From positions 1,612,001-1,676,000 of the forward strand of contig JAHNUO010000011.1 of the NCBI GenBank assembly GCA_019787685.1: a DNA stretch of 64,000 nucleotides, in the 5' to 3' direction. This DNA comes from Chiua virens (Eukaryota > Basidiomycota > Agaricomycetes > Boletales > Boletaceae). A program made the translations under genes and the position numbers. Below are positions 1-9,132 of the stretch, in pieces (position 1 is the first letter of the stretch; each line of letters begins with the position of its first letter). Under the pieces are notes generated by a model, which worked only from the letters and a program-made list of their open reading frames with translations, did not search any database and was not told the origin of the DNA.

Positions 1-1580
1 TAAACCTTTCTAGAATACCAATTCCGATGGAGACGGTTATTGTTGTTAATGGTTTTACCAGAGGTATGGGGCAATGCGGTGGACACATGCACCGTTGCAA
101 AAGTCGGGAATGCTCACCCCATTTGGTCTCCCAAATCCATGGAACCGGGTTAGTGTGCGTCGCGAGTGTGGCGAAATGACTACTGTCTGAGTAAGGGCTA
201 TGAGTTTCAGAGTTTCAACTGACGTTTGGATGGATGAGTTTGTTCCGCATCCCCATAGAGGAGGAAGACGTGTCCTGGTTGGTATGTTAGAATTTGTGAA
301 TGCCAGTGCGTTGTCAAAGTATTGGTAGCGTCGGCGCGTCTCAGTTGAGTTCAGGTGAACTTGGCGCATTAAATGCTTCCGAGGATATACTCTGTTTGGC
401 CTGCAGACCCCCCGTTGATGACCGAGTCATGAGTTAACAGAGTGACCTGGCACCAGATGATATCAAGTAAGGCATCAAAGTTACACAGCAGGATACGTGT
501 ATCTGCTGAAAAAAGGTCTGAACACACACTCTCCCCCCATGGAGCCCGCAGTCGTCAACGAATTCATCGGTGTGGAGGGTTAAGTGGTGTGCACAAGTTT
601 CAGTTGACGTGGTCGGACACATCAGTCCGCCGCCGTAGCCATGAAAACAACGGGCTTTGCAACGACGGATGTAGACTCGTGTCAGGCTCGAGTCGGGATA
701 TCGATTGAAGCGAGGGAAAACCGGAGACAATTTCAAGCACTCACTCCAAGGTTCATTCCCTAGTCCACCGGCCTGAGAGCACCATCCGGAGCCAGCTCAG
801 AATCTACAACTGCGACTCTGGCATCGGGGGCTGATATATCTGGAGGAGCGTCATCCGCGGAATCAATGTCCGTGTCGAGCGGAGGCAGTGCCTCCCGTTT
901 ACGGCGCATTTTAATCGACATCACTATCGTGAAAGAGCGGAGAACAGTGGAGGAATGAGACGACAACGGCTAGAGAACGAGATGTCTGACGACGAACTGA
1001 CGATGAAGACTGCACGGCTACGCTAAGGAGTGGATGCAACGACGACACGGCGGATGACAAGGAGCAAACGCCCAAGGAAGAGGCGTTTGGATGGCGCGCC
1101 GTCGGAACCTGAGAAGCGGTATCGTCTGTTTTGCAATGGAAGATCCGCCACCTGAGATCCGGCACGGCTAAGGAAATGTATGTATATGGTCGAACTCCAG
1201 TCGGATGGCACGAGAGTGACGAGACTGTAGAAATTTGTACCTAGAGATAGTGTGAATATTATAATAGGTCAGTAATCAGAAAGAGAGGAAATTTAACTAG
1301 CTTACCTCCAGACTTTGTGTGTAGACTCGTGACTAGCTGTGGGACGAGACTGATATTCCACAACGGTACACGGGTGATTGGTATGTGACACAGGTGCAAT
1401 GGCAGAGTGTGCGAATGCGGTATGCCAGTATTGGAACGTCGTCGCGTCATAGTGGCACGCCGCCGTGCCGATGCGTTGACGTGTAATCGTGCCTGTGCAT
1501 GTGGGCGTCCAGCTTGGTGCGTCGCAGGGTCGTGTATCACAGCAGAGGCGAGATGGGTCGCATGTGACCGTCAGTCTTGG
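1..1580. repeat. Long direct repeat, copy 1
   Basis: This segment is repeated in the same orientation at about 38028-39467, at high identity by eye. The similarity begins at 'acctttctagaatacc' near position 5 and stops after 'cgtcagtcttggt' near 1580. Copy 1 has about 125 bp (1228-1352) that copy 2 lacks, and that stretch is bounded by the 10-mer gacgagactg (1218-1227 and 1343-1352). The window edge hides the true left end. I found no terminal inverted repeats, poly-A tail or transposase, so its nature is open. Confidence 0.85.
760..921 (-). CDS. Small conserved ORF inside the direct repeat, copy 1
   Basis: A 53-codon minus-strand frame starts MSIKMRRKREALPPLD and ends DGALRPVD. It is basic at the N-terminus and acidic and proline-rich after that. 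The second repeat copy (38798-38959) keeps the same length with no stop or frameshift, differing at only about eight residues. That retention is the only sign that it may be coding. The open frame extends 15 codons further upstream here; I chose the shared ATG. It could be one exon of a longer spliced gene. No family is recognised. Confidence 0.3.
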   Translation of the reverse strand: MSIKMRRKREALPPLDTDIDSADDAPPDISAPDARVAVVDSELAPDGALRPVD

Positions 1581-3156
1581 TGCCACATCGTCGCGTCGTA
1601 CTAGCGCGTTACAGGAGAGGTGGAGTGGGTCGTGTGTGGACATTGATACGAGCTGATACAAGACGAGTCTCAGCCGTTGTGTCGGTTCAACTGGCTGAGG
1701 AGCCAAAACAAAGGAGGACATCCCAGAATTGTATTTTCCAACCTCCAACAACTCTAAACGTATCACGTGCGGCTGCATCACGTCGGAGCGGAGTAACTGA
1801 CACTTGAGCGGCGTTTTAATATCGTGGCTGTGTCGCGCTCCCTCCCGACAGTGGACCATCATTAATTGGTAAATGGCTAACACCAGAGGCAGAATGAAAA
1901 AAGTCACCTGAACTTAGTGATTACATAGTGGAGAACTTATTCCGCTTATGATGACAAGTATTTCGTGAATAAATATCTTGAGTTCATATTCAGAATAGCA
2001 GACAAAAATATATGGGTATCATATTATGAAAGATATGCAAAGCATGGAGGCTTAGCATATGCAACCTTTGTCAATTAACTATATGTGAACATCAAATTTT
2101 ATTATGGAGGTTGGGTATGTCTGTAAATTATGTATTCAAACATATTTGCACACAAATTCTTCATATATGACAGGATTGTACTCTTAGACTGAGCCAGAAT
2201 AAGTATATGATATGTTACAAGGACACATATTACATAAGTTCATTGGATAAAACTCTGTACTTATTCCAAAAAGATTTAGGGTCTGTCAACTGTACATAGG
2301 TAAAGTCAAATTTTGCGTATGACTAGAAAACTTACTAGGGGACCACTCAAGGGGGCCACCTCGTGGGCCACTCAGAGCCGCTCATCAAACACTGGGCGTC
2401 ACATGTCTGTTTACTGGCCTCTAACATATCCCCTAAGTGGGCCTCTGAGTGGTCCCCTGAGTGGTCCCTTTGAACATATTGCATGACATATGGAGAATTT
2501 GTAGCCAATTAAGTAGTCGAAACTTAGGTTGTGTAAATACAATAAATATGTTTTTCATTCCATGGCAAACTTTGTGCATTGACTCGAGTTTGAATATAAT
2601 CCAAAATATTTTGTCTCAACTTATTTGGTATCTTACTCTGTGTTTGTAGGCAAGCCAAATCTTTGATCATTTTTGGAAAAAGAATGCTGGTGAGTTTTTA
2701 CAACGGAGGTAAAGTTCCTATTATGCCTAAATCTAGGTGTCTTATTATGCTTTTGTGGTAAGCTAAGTTTGGCTGACTGACTTGGCAACATATTCCCAAT
2801 TTGTTGTAAATTATGTATGAACTACATTAGCAGTTAGCTAGGCAGAATTTGTTTATGCCTATTTATCACCTATGTTGTAACCACTTATCCAGTCGTGCCT
2901 GTGGTGTAAGCCAACCACTTTGGCACTCAGTGCCAATTGGAAAGTCCTATCAATGTTCAATGTTAACATTCAGTGCTCAGTATGGGGTGCTCAGATCTCC
3001 TTGCATGACATTGGCCACTGATCCTCCCAAGGCTAATGGTATTGAAATGGACAAGGTGCCCTATTGCTCATTGCGCACCTTCTCCCTCACCTTTCCTTAT
3101 CCATTTCTGTGTTTACCCTCTTTTCTCCTACATGCCACCTTCTCTCTCTCACTCCA
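1581..3156. other. AT-rich stretch without a supported gene
   Basis: This stretch is AT-rich, mainly between 1900 and 2850, and holds short unrelated ORFs only. It contains a small palindrome-like element at 2337-2471. The last 300 bases are pyrimidine-rich (ctctttctc-type tracts around 3070-3155) and look like the 5' leader of the gene starting at 3157. I see nothing else I can name. Confidence 0.6.
2337..2471. repeat. Small palindromic repeat (MITE-like)
   Basis: The left arm 'aggggaccactcaa' is matched by an inverted right arm 'tgagtggtcccct', and the right arm carries a second nearby copy, 'tgagtggtccc'. The arms enclose about 100 bp. No clear target duplication is visible, so it may be a degenerate foldback element. 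Confidence 0.3.
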
Positions 3157-3401
3157 ATGTATGTCCATCAACACATTCCCTTGAGGTATGTTGTTGTTCT
3201 TTTCTTTCTCTATGAAAACTGACTTCATAACTTGCCTGGTCATGCAGTTTCACTGATACCTATCACCTTCATGTCAGCCTTGTTGTTTCTTTGTTCAGCT
3301 ATATGGTGCCTGCTCCTGCCTACTTGCCAACCTGGTGGTGCACATCATTAGTGTTTGCAGGTCTGGTCATAGGACCACTCAAAGACCATAGACCAAACCG
3401 G

Positions 3402-4016
3402 TGAAGGTAATAAATCCCAGTTGTAGTGCAATACTCAGGGGGATTGAAAGAATAGAAAAGAGGGTGAAGGAATGTGATTCCATTCGACCCAGGGACAACA
3501 CTGAGTTGGTGAACGACGAATAATGGTTTTTGAGTAGTCCGAGATGAATCCGGGGCGAATCCGGATTAAAATGGATAGAAAAGTGGACACGGCAGTCCGA
3601 TCTGGATTGAGAAAATACAAGGAGAGCAAGAGAAAACGAACATCGACCAAAAACAATGTGAGACAGATGCACACAGGCAAAAGCTACTGTATTTTGTCGA
3701 TACAGTGAATTTATAGTCCTCGGGAATACCCTCAGACTTGTCCTAAGTAAGGATAATAATAAAAAGAAGAAGGTTTTCATATGGTATAAAGTTTGAGGGG
3801 CACCCGAACATCCCTGCAAGGGCTGCATGACATGGTCTAGCCAATGCTAAGTATGAATAAGGAGCATTAAAAAGAAATAAAAGAGTCCGAGACAAAACAG
3901 GCGCAGATACAGCAATCTGGATGAGTTCACATGAGCAGACAGATCGGGATCGGGATCAGGTGATGACAGGGTGTGGAAACGTGCTATGTGAGCACAGGGA
4001 ATACCTATTCCCTACA
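3402..4016 (-). repeat. 3' LTR of the minus-strand retroelement
   Basis: This 615-bp terminal repeat matches 7300-7636 plus 14541-14821. On the minus strand it begins TGTAGGGAATAGG and ends ATTACCTTCA. The adjoining internal sequence (minus strand, ending ATCGGG) is only weakly purine-rich as a polypurine tract. Confidence 0.85.
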
Positions 4017-4139
4017 CCCGATGGGGACTTTAGATGCTGACTGTCCCCAGTCAGCCTGATGTGTATGGGGATGTGATTGGTGGTTCAACATGACAGTTGC
4101 AGATGGCAGCGGATGGGTCCGGATACAAAAGGGTGACAG

Positions 4140-4250
4140 ATATGTCGACAGAGACAATGACAGCAATGAGAGTGATGATAGTGATGACAGAGACGACGAC
4201 AGAGATGACGACAGAGATGATGATGATGACAACGAGAGTGATGGTGGCTG
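4140..4250. repeat. GATGAC/GACAGA microsatellite
   Basis: Degenerate tandem GATGAC, GACGAC and GACAGA units give acidic Asp-rich frames on one strand and His/Ser-rich frames on the other. The ORFs overlapping it have no other support. Confidence 0.8.
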
Positions 4251-5252
4251 CACAGTGATAATGACCCGAAAACGACAGGAACGACAATGACGACTGGTGA
4301 TAGCGGCACAGTGATGATGATCCACAAATGACAGGATCGGATAGTGATCGCGATGGTGTGATGTGTGGCTTTTCTGTGTGTCTGTTGTCTATGGTCTCAC
4401 GCATGAAGGCACGATGGATGAAGGATGGCCGTAATCTGCGATGTGAAGTGTGTGTGATGGTTTCATGTTCATCGCAGTGATAGCATCTCTGGTATGTGTT
4501 GATCGTCCTGCATGAATTCTGCTTGTCCACATGTGTCTGGTGTGATCCAATGTGATCCGGTTGGCCGAGTTTGCTATCTGCTGCTCGCTGCTCGCTGTGT
4601 GATCCAAATTTGAAGAAAAAGAACTGTATGGTTGAACATGAAAGAAATGATAAGAAAGAGAAAAAACGAAATGAAACCAATTGGCAAGTGTCCAACTCGG
4701 CTTGTCTTCGTCATGCGTCTTTCGCATCTATACCTGCAACAGATGCCCTTTCGTGATACCTAAAAAACATCCAGAAACGATCCGGATACGACCGGATAAA
4801 GTGCATTGTGCCTATGTGTGTTCGAAGAGTAGAAGTGGTACGTAGCGGATGAGGGCACAAATTCTAGATGGTTGCAATAACGAAGTGGTGAATTGAGTGG
4901 TAGAAGAAATGAATGGACTATACGATTGTGTCTTGGTTTTTCTATACAGTATTCTTTTCTTTTCTGCGATGGTTTCTTGTTCGATGAGTAATGATCAATC
5001 ACCGGACTAAACCCGGGGTGAGATAGAGATCTGCTGGACGAATACCGGGAACAGAATAGAGACAAAACGGATAGCAAAAGAATGATTTCAATGACTGAAA
5101 TTGTGAAAACGCGAAAAGTTGCGTGTAGAAACTGAGGTGGTTGTATAGACTCCTCCCCCCTGGGTAGGCCATATCTGATGACCTCCTGGTCATCTGGATA
5201 ATGCTGTGGAGAAAGGGTGAGGGCATCTCAATGATAGTAAAAAAGGAAATGG

Positions 5253-7085
5253 TCAGATTCCTGGATTGAAGGGAAAACGTGACCGAACAGTGTTGGCCAG
5301 GTCATTGAATAAACCCGATGTGAGCAGAGATGGCTGAAGCATAAACTGAAATGAAAAGATGCATGCATTAGTGTAAAATTGAGAGAGAGGGAAACAGATT
5401 GGGAGAGCAGCGAAGGGCATGCGTAGTTTTGATAATCGGCTCAGAACCAATTGAACTGGTGAGGTATGGGTCCTCGGATACAGCTGTAAACGTAGAGGTG
5501 GCGGCTTGGATGAGATGGGTGGTGGCATGGTTGCGGAAGTGAGGGGTGAGGTCGATAGCAGCGAGGGCGGTTTGTTGAAAAAGAATGAGGGTGATGGGCA
5601 TGGCTGCAATGTGTGCACTTCATGGTGCATAGGAACTGTGCAGAAGAGTGTGTTTAGCTTCAATACATGGCCGGGAACCAATTGATCTGGTGAGGTACTA
5701 ATCCTCGGATATGGTTGTAAATGCAGAGATGGTGGTTTGTTGAGGAAGGACGAGGGCAATGAGAGTGGCTGCAATATGTGCACTTCATGGGGTATAGGAA
5801 CTGCGCAGAAGAGTGCATTTAGCTTTGATACCCGGCCAGAAACCGATTGACCTGGCAAGGTACTACAAATCCTTGGATACAGCTGTAAATGCAGCAACAG
5901 CGGTTCGGATGTGATAGGCAATGGGACAGCTTTAGGGATGAGAGACCAACTGGGCAATGCGGGTGGTGATGGATCCGACATGATCCGAGCTATCTGGATA
6001 GATGTTTTCAGTGATGCAGCTGGCATACTGCTATCGTGAACAGATGGCGATGATGGTGGATCCGGTGGTGATAAAACAGTTGTGTCTTCTGGAGGCAAGT
6101 GAGGTGGTCGTGCTAAGCCAGGTGGGTGAGAGGGAAGTGAGTGGGATGAGAGTATGCACCCGGTTGGCTGTTTTGTCATAGCCGAAAATGTCGATCTGCT
6201 GAGCTGCAATCTGGTACTATGTGATGGATGGGTAAGTGGTGGTGTGAGGTTCATCAGTGGCAACTTCATAGTCATCCGAGGTGACAGAGGTGGCAAGGTT
6301 GGTGTGGTCAATGGTGAGAGCGATGGGGTGGATGAGTCAGGTTGCGACGTATCCGAAGAGGGCAAAGGCAGTTGGATTGGTCGTGGTGATGGACCCAAGA
6401 GCATCCGGATTGATGTATGCATGAGTACGTCTGGTGGCAGAGAGATTGTGCCTGAGGAGGGTGAGCATAGTGGGTGAGATGTGTTGGGGCAATCCAGTTC
6501 ATCTTGCTCCTGTGTTTCGGCATGCGGTACCACAAATTCGACAGCTGTGAGAGGCAGATCAGCACAGATGGGTTCAATTGAGATGTTACCAGATTGTTCA
6601 GGATCACATTCTACTATCCTTGAATAGACCCGGATGGAATCACTTTGTGGCATGTGATCTGCTAGATTCAATGAGGTGGATGCTGAGGCAAGGATGGGGT
6701 CGGTGGTGATGTCGATGGATGGTTCTGGAATGTAAAGTGGGTAGTCATCATCATATGATGAGTACCAGTGCTGGACATCTGCTACAAATGTTGACCAATC
6801 TGGCTGCACTGCAAGTACTTGCTGTGATGTCCGCCATAGCTCGGTGTCTTCTGGGTAGGCATACTAGATGGCTGTATTAATCTTCTGTGCGTCCGTGAGT
6901 CCAATGCTCATAGCTAACTGATCAATGTATTTCAAAAAGGCAGGTAACTGTGACAGAATGGTCGCATCGAAACGTGGGGCACTAGAGGCAGTCCGGAAGG
7001 GCAGCTGTAGGAGATATCTGGGTGATGGCATAGTAACAATTCGGATGGTGGCACAGGTCGCTGTGCACTGTGACAGGTGTGTCAT
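5253..7085 (-). pseudogene. Gag-like protein of the minus-strand LTR element
   Basis: A minus-strand frame runs from about 7085 to 5253 with one in-frame TAG (6864-6866). Upstream of the stop is a fungal Gag-like N-terminus (FDATILSQLPAFLKYIDQLA, then LTDAQKINTAI). After it come an ELW motif and W-Y-D-rich sequence (QHWYSSYDDDYPLY), as in the 'tyrosine-aspartate' segment of agaric Ty3/Gypsy Gags. The remaining ~450 residues are Pro/Ser/Leu-rich. They contain three diverged units of about 57 residues, each with LQxYPR and KLNxLFC-type motifs (DNA roughly 5440-5900). There is no zinc knuckle and no Pol. The long Pro/Ser C-terminus may be an addition particular to this family. Structural role in particle assembly is inferred from the N-terminal similarity only. 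Confidence 0.5.
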
Positions 7086-7279
7086 CTGACTTGTCTGACA
7101 TCACTTAGAGTTCTGTGGCGGTGTAAGGGTAGTGGTGCAGGGTTCGATAGGGGCGATGATGCTATGCAAGGAGGTGTTAACCAAGGCAAAATTTTTCTAA
7201 GAGTGAAGTGAAGGTGTGTTGTGAGCAAGGTGAACAATGAGTGGACGGGTTGTCGTCGTCTGTACCAATTTCTGGAAGT

Positions 7280-7297
7280 CCCTCGTGGTGGGCTCCA
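7280..7297 (-). other. Primer-binding site of the minus-strand LTR element
   Basis: Read on the minus strand, TGGAGCCCACCACGAGG begins two bases inside the LTR end at 7300. TGG at the start is the complement of a tRNA CCA end, and the next base implies discriminator U73, which is typical of tRNA-Cys. The tRNA identity is inference. Confidence 0.6.
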
Positions 7298-7299
7298 GT

Positions 7300-7636
7300 T
7301 GAAGGTAATAAATCCTGGCTGTAGTGCAATACTCAGGGGAATTAAAAGAAATAGAAAAGAGGGTGAAGGAATGCGATTCCGTTCGACCCAGGGACAACAC
7401 TGAGTTGGTGAACGACGAGGAATGGTTTTTGAGTAGTCCAAGATGAATCTGGGGCGAATCCGGATTAAAACGGATAGAAAGGCAGACATGGCAGTCCGAA
7501 TCTGGATCGATAAAACACAAGGAGAGCGAGAGAAAACGAACGTTGACCAAAAACGATGTGAGACAGATGCGCACGGGCAAAAGCTACTGTATTTTGTCAA
7601 TACAATGAATTTTATAGTCCTCGGGAATACCCTCAG
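7300..7636 (-). repeat. 5' LTR of the minus-strand element, fragment proximal to the interior
   Basis: This matches 3402-3741 and ends at the CTCAG target site where the chromovirus inserted. The rest of the LTR resumes at 14536/14541. Confidence 0.85.
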
Positions 7637-8067
7637 TGTTACGATATCAACTTTTCCTCACTTCACAACTCCAACATTCGATCTATTCTAAAGATACATG
7701 CCTCATGTCAAGGCTGTCCAAAGGATCATATCCGATTGGCTGCCACAATAACACAGCATCCATCAACACATGCCCTTATCTTTTCATTTCCCTTATCACT
7801 GACTCATCATTAGCAGTGCAAGGCTATGCTCTTATCTATGACTCATACCGATTCACACCTTATCATCCAATAGGATACATTATGCTTATCTACATAGTTC
7901 ATACTCAGATTAGAACTCCGATATCCATGTAGTATATAAACCCCATGAATCTAAGCCAGAGAGCTCTAACAAAGTTCTCTTGGAGTTTTCGCCTCTTCAC
8001 TGGACTGAACCCCCTCTTCACCACACCACTACAACTTTAACAGTCTAGGTTGTTCTAGGTTGTTTCA
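7637..8067 (+). repeat. 5' LTR of the chromovirus
   Basis: 431 bp, TGTTACGATATC...GGTTGTTTCA, with a TATA box at 7933-7940. The predicted R region starts near 7968. It is identical to 14105-14535 except for one base. Confidence 0.95.
7933..7940 (+). promoter_or_regulatory. TATA box of the chromovirus LTR promoter
   Basis: TATATAAA lies 28 bases upstream of the last base before AACAAAGTTCT (7968-7978), the expected mRNA 5' end. The same box is in the 3' LTR at 14401-14408. Confidence 0.7.
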
Positions 8068-8069
8068 TT

Positions 8070-8080
8070 AGAACTTTGTT
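8070..8080 (+). other. Self-priming PBS of the chromovirus
   Basis: AGAACTTTGTT lies two bases after the 5' LTR and is the exact reverse complement of AACAAAGTTCT at 7968-7978, the predicted mRNA 5' end. Tf1 of fission yeast uses an 11-nt match of this kind instead of a tRNA primer. The conclusion that this element self-primes is inference from the match and position. Confidence 0.7.
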
Positions 8081-8162
8081 GTTTATCTTCGCCGTTGATC
8101 GACTACTGTCAAGTCACAACCTCGTTGTAGCCCCTACTACAAAATAACACAACCGGGCCCAA

Positions 8163-8300
8163 GTAAGTCCCAAGTTTGAAAAGTAGTTGGAACATCTGCT
8201 ACCAATAAGACGATTTGCAAAAGACTCAAGGTCTAGCATACGCAGAAGCAGATAGCGCACCCTGACCAGAAAGGAGATCTTAACTGACCTGCCCAATCAG
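8163..8300 (+). other. Predicted leader intron that creates the first AUG
   Basis: A GTAAGT donor (8163), a CTGAC branch site (8284-8288) and a CAG acceptor (8298-8300) define a 138-nt intron. Splicing joins ...CCCAA to TGTCTTACC, producing an ATG in frame with the 187-residue ORF, which otherwise has no ATG. No ATG occurs in the leader between 7968 and 8162. Confidence 0.55.
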
Positions 8301-8863
8301 TGTCTTACCTACCCCTCTCGGCCATCGCAGCAGCCGAAGAAGCTTACCCTGACCTTGTCGACGAACCCTATGTCTTCGACGCAGCTTATCTCGCAGAAGT
8401 TGTCGCTCTCGAGGACCTTGATCCCGAAGACCGTACCAACACCGAAATTTTCCACGCCTTACTAGGCCACTTTATAGGGAACACAACTCCCTTATCCGAC
8501 TACTCTAGTGAACGAGAGTCAACCCGGTCCGACAGCCCGGAGTTACGGTATCCAACTGAGGAACCAGAGGTTAAGTGCGAATACTTTCCCGCTCCCATTC
8601 CCAAAAGAGAACTGTCACCTTTCCCACCAGCTCCTTTGAGAGAACCATCGGAGGAAAGTTTAGGAGACCCAAACGATTGGCTCCCACCCAGAGAGATTGA
8701 GAGAAGGAACGCCAGGACAGATCTCGAAAGAAAGAGAATCCTGAGACGATACAGGGCCAATCAAGTACCTACTAGAATTCGCCCCTACTCACAATACGAT
8801 AACTTTGAGTACCCCTACTTACGTCCTAGAAATACTCTCAGGATCCCCTCCAGATATCTCTAA
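8301..8863 (+). CDS. Chromovirus leader ORF A, acidic protein
   Basis: This 187-residue frame opens at the predicted splice acceptor. The start codon is formed from A8162 and TG8301-8302, giving MSYLPLSAIA. The first half is strongly acidic (runs rich in E and D to about residue 100) with Pro/Ser stretches. The C-terminal third is basic (REIERRNARTDLERKRILRR). No known domain is recognised. It ends with TAA (8861-8863), 13 bases before the next ORF's ATG. It may be a nucleic-acid-binding accessory of the element. The alternative, that it is a chance frame, is weakened by its composition, its fit with the splice sites and the tight spacing to the next ORF. Confidence 0.55.
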
Positions 8864-8876
8864 ATAGAATCTGTAT

Positions 8877-9122
8877 ATGTCTTGGGAACTTGTAGCAATT
8901 GTCTTCATCGCAGCTTGCACACTCGTCACATTCCTCTTCTCATACATCGCCTTCTACCTTACGAACAAGGTACAAGAATCTCAACGACCAATTTATGTCT
9001 CTATCAAACGACGAGACTACCCTTTTGCAGTAACTTTCGGTCTTTTCTCACCCTACGAAGAATACGGTACAGCAACCGCTAACGCTTGGGGAGCACCAGA
9101 ACCAGAAAACGACGCCTGGTAA
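8877..9122 (+). CDS. Chromovirus leader ORF B, small one-pass membrane protein
   Basis: This 81-residue frame starts MSWELVAIVF. Residues about 5-29 are a continuous hydrophobic helix (AIVFIAACTLVTFLFSYIAF). They are followed by a short basic/polar stretch with KRRD near residue 45 and a Tyr/Glu-rich tail ending PENDAW. There is no signal-peptide cleavage motif, so it is most likely a single-pass membrane-anchored protein. It lies 13 bases after ORF A and ends 10 bases before gag, each in a different frame, which suggests reinitiation or alternative splicing. It does not resemble a retroviral envelope, being far too short and lacking Cys. Function unknown. Confidence 0.5.
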   Translation: MSWELVAIVFIAACTLVTFLFSYIAFYLTNKVQESQRPIYVSIKRRDYPFAVTFGLFSPYEEYGTATANAWGAPEPENDAW

Positions 9123-9132
9123 ATAACCAAAT

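Noticed and set aside
4005..4695. Long minus-strand Ser/His-rich ORFs
   Set aside because: They come from the GATGAC microsatellite and have no motif or support outside it.
8877..9122. Envelope protein (retrovirus-like chromovirus)
   Set aside because: At 81 residues with one helix, no cysteines and no cleavage site, it cannot be an envelope; left as an unknown membrane protein.
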